Positions 6,885-9,487 of a DNA stretch of 9,487 bases are shown here, one piece after another. A program made the translations under genes and the position numbers. The DNA lies in assembly GCA_000383735.1 (NCBI GenBank), contig KB912166.1:1-9487 (forward strand), written 5' to 3'. The notes under the pieces are model-generated. The model ran no database searches and was not told the origin of the DNA. It saw nothing but the letters and a program-made list of their open reading frames with translations. Each line of letters begins with the position of its first letter. The first letter of the stretch is position 1. Source of the DNA: Verrucomicrobia bacterium SCGC AAA164-M04. Its GTDB lineage: Bacteria > Verrucomicrobiota > Verrucomicrobiae > Verrucomicrobiales > Akkermansiaceae.

Positions 6885-8250
6885 CGTTCGATTTCCATTG
6901 TGTGAGTTGTTCCGGGAATAAACAGTCGGTGCAATTGCTGAGATCCTCTAGGCAAAAATCTTGATACACTTGAAGGAGCGCTTGTTGTTGCCACGCAAAT
7001 TTCAGATGTGGCTTGGCGTTTGCGAGTGACCCGAAGAGCCTTTCGCAAGAGCGCTTTACTTTTTGATTCGGAGCGCCGGCACGTATTTTTTTGAACTCGG
7101 CCCAAGTTTCGGGGTGAAGGGGGTAAAGGGTGTTGATAAGGAACTCCTCAAGGCGTGATTTCCCAATGAGTCTGATCGGTTTTTTGGTGCGTGCCGAAAG
7201 CAGGGTATGATGGTGGTCCCAAAATGGTTCGCTCAAAGTAGAGAGGGATTTGGAAAAGTTTTCGAAGGGTGGGGTTTGGTGGGCGGACTTTGAAAGCGTT
7301 GGCCATTGTCGTGCGGAGGCGGCGAGGGCGGCAAGTCTGCGCTGGGGATGGTTGCCGGGACGGGTTGCTTGGGTCGACCAGGCGGGAGTGCGAGCTGTGG
7401 AAAATTCGTAGTTAGGACGATGCTTCCACCAGCGCGTCCACAGACCTTCGAGCCATTCACGGGAGTCGTCGGGTGCGGTTTTGTGTAGATTGGGTGAGAG
7501 GAATCCGGCAGTGCCGAAGATGATCGCTTCAAGGTCTTCGGGAGTGTGCTTCAGGAGCTTTTTGATGGGAAGGCGTTGTGCGAGGAGGCGCATGGGATGT
7601 CGATTGGCCGAGAAGCCAAGGGCGTCGGCAAGTGCCTCCCAAAGCGCTTGTGAAAAACCATGGAGTTTGACGGTTCCCTCAAAGCGTGTCGCCTTCAGTT
7701 GAGCTCGATACTTGGCGGACTCACGGAGAAGGGACGTGATGTCGACAACTGCCATGTGAGCAAGGGGGCGAAGACAACGACCAGGTCGCGCAAGAGCTTG
7801 GGTCAGTCGGGGGCGGCTGAGAGCGGTGCTGACTTCGGCAGGTGAAAGAATAATGCGGGGAATGTCACGATGATTTGAAGTGCGAGTAAAGAAGGTAGGG
7901 CCTGAGTCATTGATAACGATATGGAGGATGATATCGTTAAAGGTTGTTGACTGATTGTGCCCGTGTCGCTCCCAGTTTCTCGAATCGAGATCGAGTTCAA
8001 TAGGCCCGTGGTGACGTTCCCCATCGATCTCGATGGTTGCATTTATAAAATCGGGCCCAGCGCCATGATTCCACTCACCGGGCGAAATAATAGAGATTTT
8101 TTGGCCGTGATTGGACAGATGATCTCGCGAGAAATATCCCGAAAACCAACGCGACTGGACTTCAAGTTCATCAAAGCTTGGGGTTCCTTGGTTTTCGGCG
8201 AGTATATGGGTCTCAGCTGCCGTGACTTTAAGTAGACTGGGATAGGTCAT
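6877..8250 (-). CDS. DUF2851 family protein, uncharacterised
   Basis: This 457-residue soluble-looking protein has no signal peptide or membrane segment. It matches the DUF2851 pattern as I know it: an N-terminal aromatic segment, then GEWNHGAGPDF (58-68), IEIDG (73-77), GPIELDL (82-88), NWERHGH (92-98) and FNDIILHIV (104-112). The middle has AIIFGTAGFL (242-251) and RPGNHPQRRLAALA (297-310), and the C-terminus has cysteines at 433, 440 and 443 before FPEQL. No function is established that I can name. The PD at 66-67 followed by E-x-D at 85-87 on adjacent predicted strands recalls a PD-(D/E)XK nuclease core, but this is only a hypothesis. The gene starts 2 bp after the TIGR03790 gene and overlaps dprA by 8 bp, placing it inside a tight operon with a DNA-processing protein. 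No good Shine-Dalgarno precedes the ATG at 8250, so coupling to the upstream gene is likely. Confidence 0.85.
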   Translation of the reverse strand: MTYPSLLKVTAAETHILAENQGTPSFDELEVQSRWFSGYFSRDHLSNHGQKISIISPGEWNHGAGPDFINATIEIDGERHHGPIELDLDSRNWERHGHNQSTTFNDIILHIVINDSGPTFFTRTSNHRDIPRIILSPAEVSTALSRPRLTQALARPGRCLRPLAHMAVVDITSLLRESAKYRAQLKATRFEGTVKLHGFSQALWEALADALGFSANRHPMRLLAQRLPIKKLLKHTPEDLEAIIFGTAGFLSPNLHKTAPDDSREWLEGLWTRWWKHRPNYEFSTARTPAWSTQATRPGNHPQRRLAALAASARQWPTLSKSAHQTPPFENFSKSLSTLSEPFWDHHHTLLSARTKKPIRLIGKSRLEEFLINTLYPLHPETWAEFKKIRAGAPNQKVKRSCERLFGSLANAKPHLKFAWQQQALLQVYQDFCLEDLSNCTDCLFPEQLTQWKSNDD

Positions 8251-8252
8251 AC

Positions 8253-9487
8253 TTACTTTTTTGGCTTGGTGGGCGGTGGCGCAGGAGGATCCAGAATCGT
8301 TAATAATCCTTCAACGGCTTTCACCTCTGGGATGTCTTTATAAGTTGACTTGGCTTGCTTTAGGATTTCGATGGCGGCGGGAATTTTACCACGACGACGT
8401 TCTAGCTCTACGAGATGAAGATCTTGGCGAAGTTTGTCAGCCGAGTTGGTGAAAAGTTTTTTGGCTCGCTTGAAGCCCTTTGCGGCCTCTTCATTTTTGC
8501 CTCCTTCTAGCGTGTGAAATGCAACCATCTCATAGACAATACCACTTTTTGTTCTTTCGGCAGCTTTGAGTAATTCAGTGAGGCGGATTTCAGGATCAGG
8601 GAACCTAGTTTGCGCGTAGCGAATGAGTTTGTAGTCACGATCTTTTACCATGGCATTGGTGCGAACGGTGGTGGTCTTGAAGGGCCTATAGAGAGGGTCT
8701 CCAATCACGATATTTTGCCACGAGAGGACGTTGATCGACATATAGGCGGCTTCTACAAGACTGTAGTCTTTAAGAAGCCTATCATAAAAGATATCGAAAC
8801 GATGAGTGAAACCAAGGTAAGGCTCCCATACATTTCCAAGGGTCGCAGCGGCTCCTCGATCAATTAGCCCGACGCTCCAGTTTTTTGCCGGATTTAAAAG
8901 CTGGGCTCCACTAAAAGAGTGAAGATGGGCAGCGATGGCACCCTTTTTAAATTTCATTTGATCGTTAAGAAAAGGGCCGTTGCGATGCTGGGTATACCAT
9001 CCAAAATAGACCGCGGCATCACGCATGGGGTAGTTGGTGACGAAGGTGTTTTTCATGCGGTCAACTATGGTGGGCGTGGCTGAGTTGATAGAGGCCTTGG
9101 TGATGTTTTCGATCCAATCATCACCCAACTTATAGCTTCCTCCCCGGGTCCACAGATCCAAATAAGTCATTCCCCAAAGACCGTCTTTTTCGACATCAAG
9201 TGCGTCTAAAATCATGCGGTTACAATGGTCATAGGTGTTGGCATCGATTCGACCCACCATGACCATGAATTGCGCCGGGTTAGTCGCCGCTGAGATTTCT
9301 TTGTTGTAACAGGGATTTGGAATTGCTCCTCCGATGGGGTGATTTACCACTCCCATAAGGCTAAGCTCGGAATCAACGGAGGCCTCATTTTGCTTCTTGA
9401 ATTGACGGGTTGCTGATTCTTCGGCTTTTGGAACTGCCTCGCGGCCGATTCTAAGTGGTATTCCCTTCATTAAGGCGATACAGCGAA
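8253..9487 (-). CDS. TIGR03790 family protein with TPR-like C-terminus (5' end beyond window)
   Basis: The frame is open from the right edge to a TAA at 8253 (about 410 codons). The ATG at 9470 should not be taken as the start: in-frame codons before it read R-C-I-A-L, making a strand that runs into MKGIPLRI, an internal conserved block of TIGR03790 proteins. The N-terminal part is therefore missing. Counting from that internal Met, conserved-looking parts include NPCYN (52-56), AAVYFGWY (152-159), GAIAAHLHSFSGAQL (177-191), IDRGAAATLGNV (203-214) and IGDPLYRPF (256-264). Residues about 305-390 are helical and repeat-like, resembling TPRs, followed by a Pro/Lys-rich tail. TIGR03790 is an uncharacterised family reported to occur in genomes that encode exosortase, so an exported protein is plausible. 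The missing N-terminus would show any signal peptide. The DUF2851 gene follows after 2 bp. Confidence 0.82.
   Translation of the reverse strand, partial: RCIALMKGIPLRIGREAVPKAEESATRQFKKQNEASVDSELSLMGVVNHPIGGAIPNPCYNKEISAATNPAQFMVMVGRIDANTYDHCNRMILDALDVEKDGLWGMTYLDLWTRGGSYKLGDDWIENITKASINSATPTIVDRMKNTFVTNYPMRDAAVYFGWYTQHRNGPFLNDQMKFKKGAIAAHLHSFSGAQLLNPAKNWSVGLIDRGAAATLGNVWEPYLGFTHRFDIFYDRLLKDYSLVEAAYMSINVLSWQNIVIGDPLYRPFKTTTVRTNAMVKDRDYKLIRYAQTRFPDPEIRLTELLKAAERTKSGIVYEMVAFHTLEGGKNEEAAKGFKRAKKLFTNSADKLRQDLHLVELERRRGKIPAAIEILKQAKSTYKDIPEVKAVEGLLTILDPPAPPPTKPKK

Noticed and set aside
1..9487. Mobile elements, tRNA or rRNA genes, CRISPR arrays, prophage or defence cassettes
   Set aside because: No transposase, terminal inverted repeats, spaced direct repeats, cloverleaf-like sequence or phage gene was seen; the coding genes fill nearly all of the window with household or conserved unknown functions.

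Overview
The window is an ordinary-looking chromosomal segment, most likely from a member of the Verrucomicrobiota (a relative of marine Verrucomicrobiales is a reasonable guess). The lineage call is an inference. It rests on the combination of a TIGR03790-type protein, a DUF2851 protein, a DUF4212/VC_2705-type sodium symporter pair and an acyltransferase-like/AMP-ligase fusion, together with roughly balanced base composition and mostly weak Shine-Dalgarno signals. No mobile element, tRNA, rRNA, CRISPR array or phage gene was seen.

Layout. (1) Bases 1-970, minus strand: the 5' 323 codons of an Aas-like protein, a PlsC-like acyltransferase domain fused to an AMP-dependent acyl ligase; the gene runs off the left edge. 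The acyltransferase half appears to have lost its catalytic motifs. (2) Bases 971-1108: a divergent intergenic region with a Shine-Dalgarno-led four-codon mini-ORF and a tandem octamer. (3) Bases 1109-3093, plus strand: a two-gene operon for a sodium:solute symporter, with a DUF4212 small subunit and a VC_2705-subfamily SSS permease joined by an ATGA overlap. (4) Bases 3091-3149: a convergent junction filled by one long imperfect inverted repeat. (5) Bases 3147-9487, minus strand: four genes read right to left, namely a TIGR03790-family protein (5' end beyond the window), a DUF2851 protein, dprA and topB. The first three are tightly packed (2-bp gap, then an 8-bp overlap). A 90-bp gap containing a palindrome and a C8 tract separates dprA from topB.

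How the genes may work together. The symporter pair probably imports a small carboxylate with sodium, and the divergent acyl ligase could activate a carboxylic acid, but a metabolic link is only inferred. The minus-strand cluster joins DprA (RecA loading on incoming single-stranded DNA) and topoisomerase III (decatenation and resolution of recombination intermediates) to the uncharacterised DUF2851 protein, which is translationally coupled to DprA and carries a conserved acidic motif resembling a nuclease core. TIGR03790 proteins are reported to occur in genomes with exosortase, which suggests an envelope or export role unrelated to DNA processing.

I found no convincing new multi-gene system. 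The most interesting items are the degenerate acyltransferase domain, the DUF2851-DprA coupling, and several small non-coding structures at the gene junctions.
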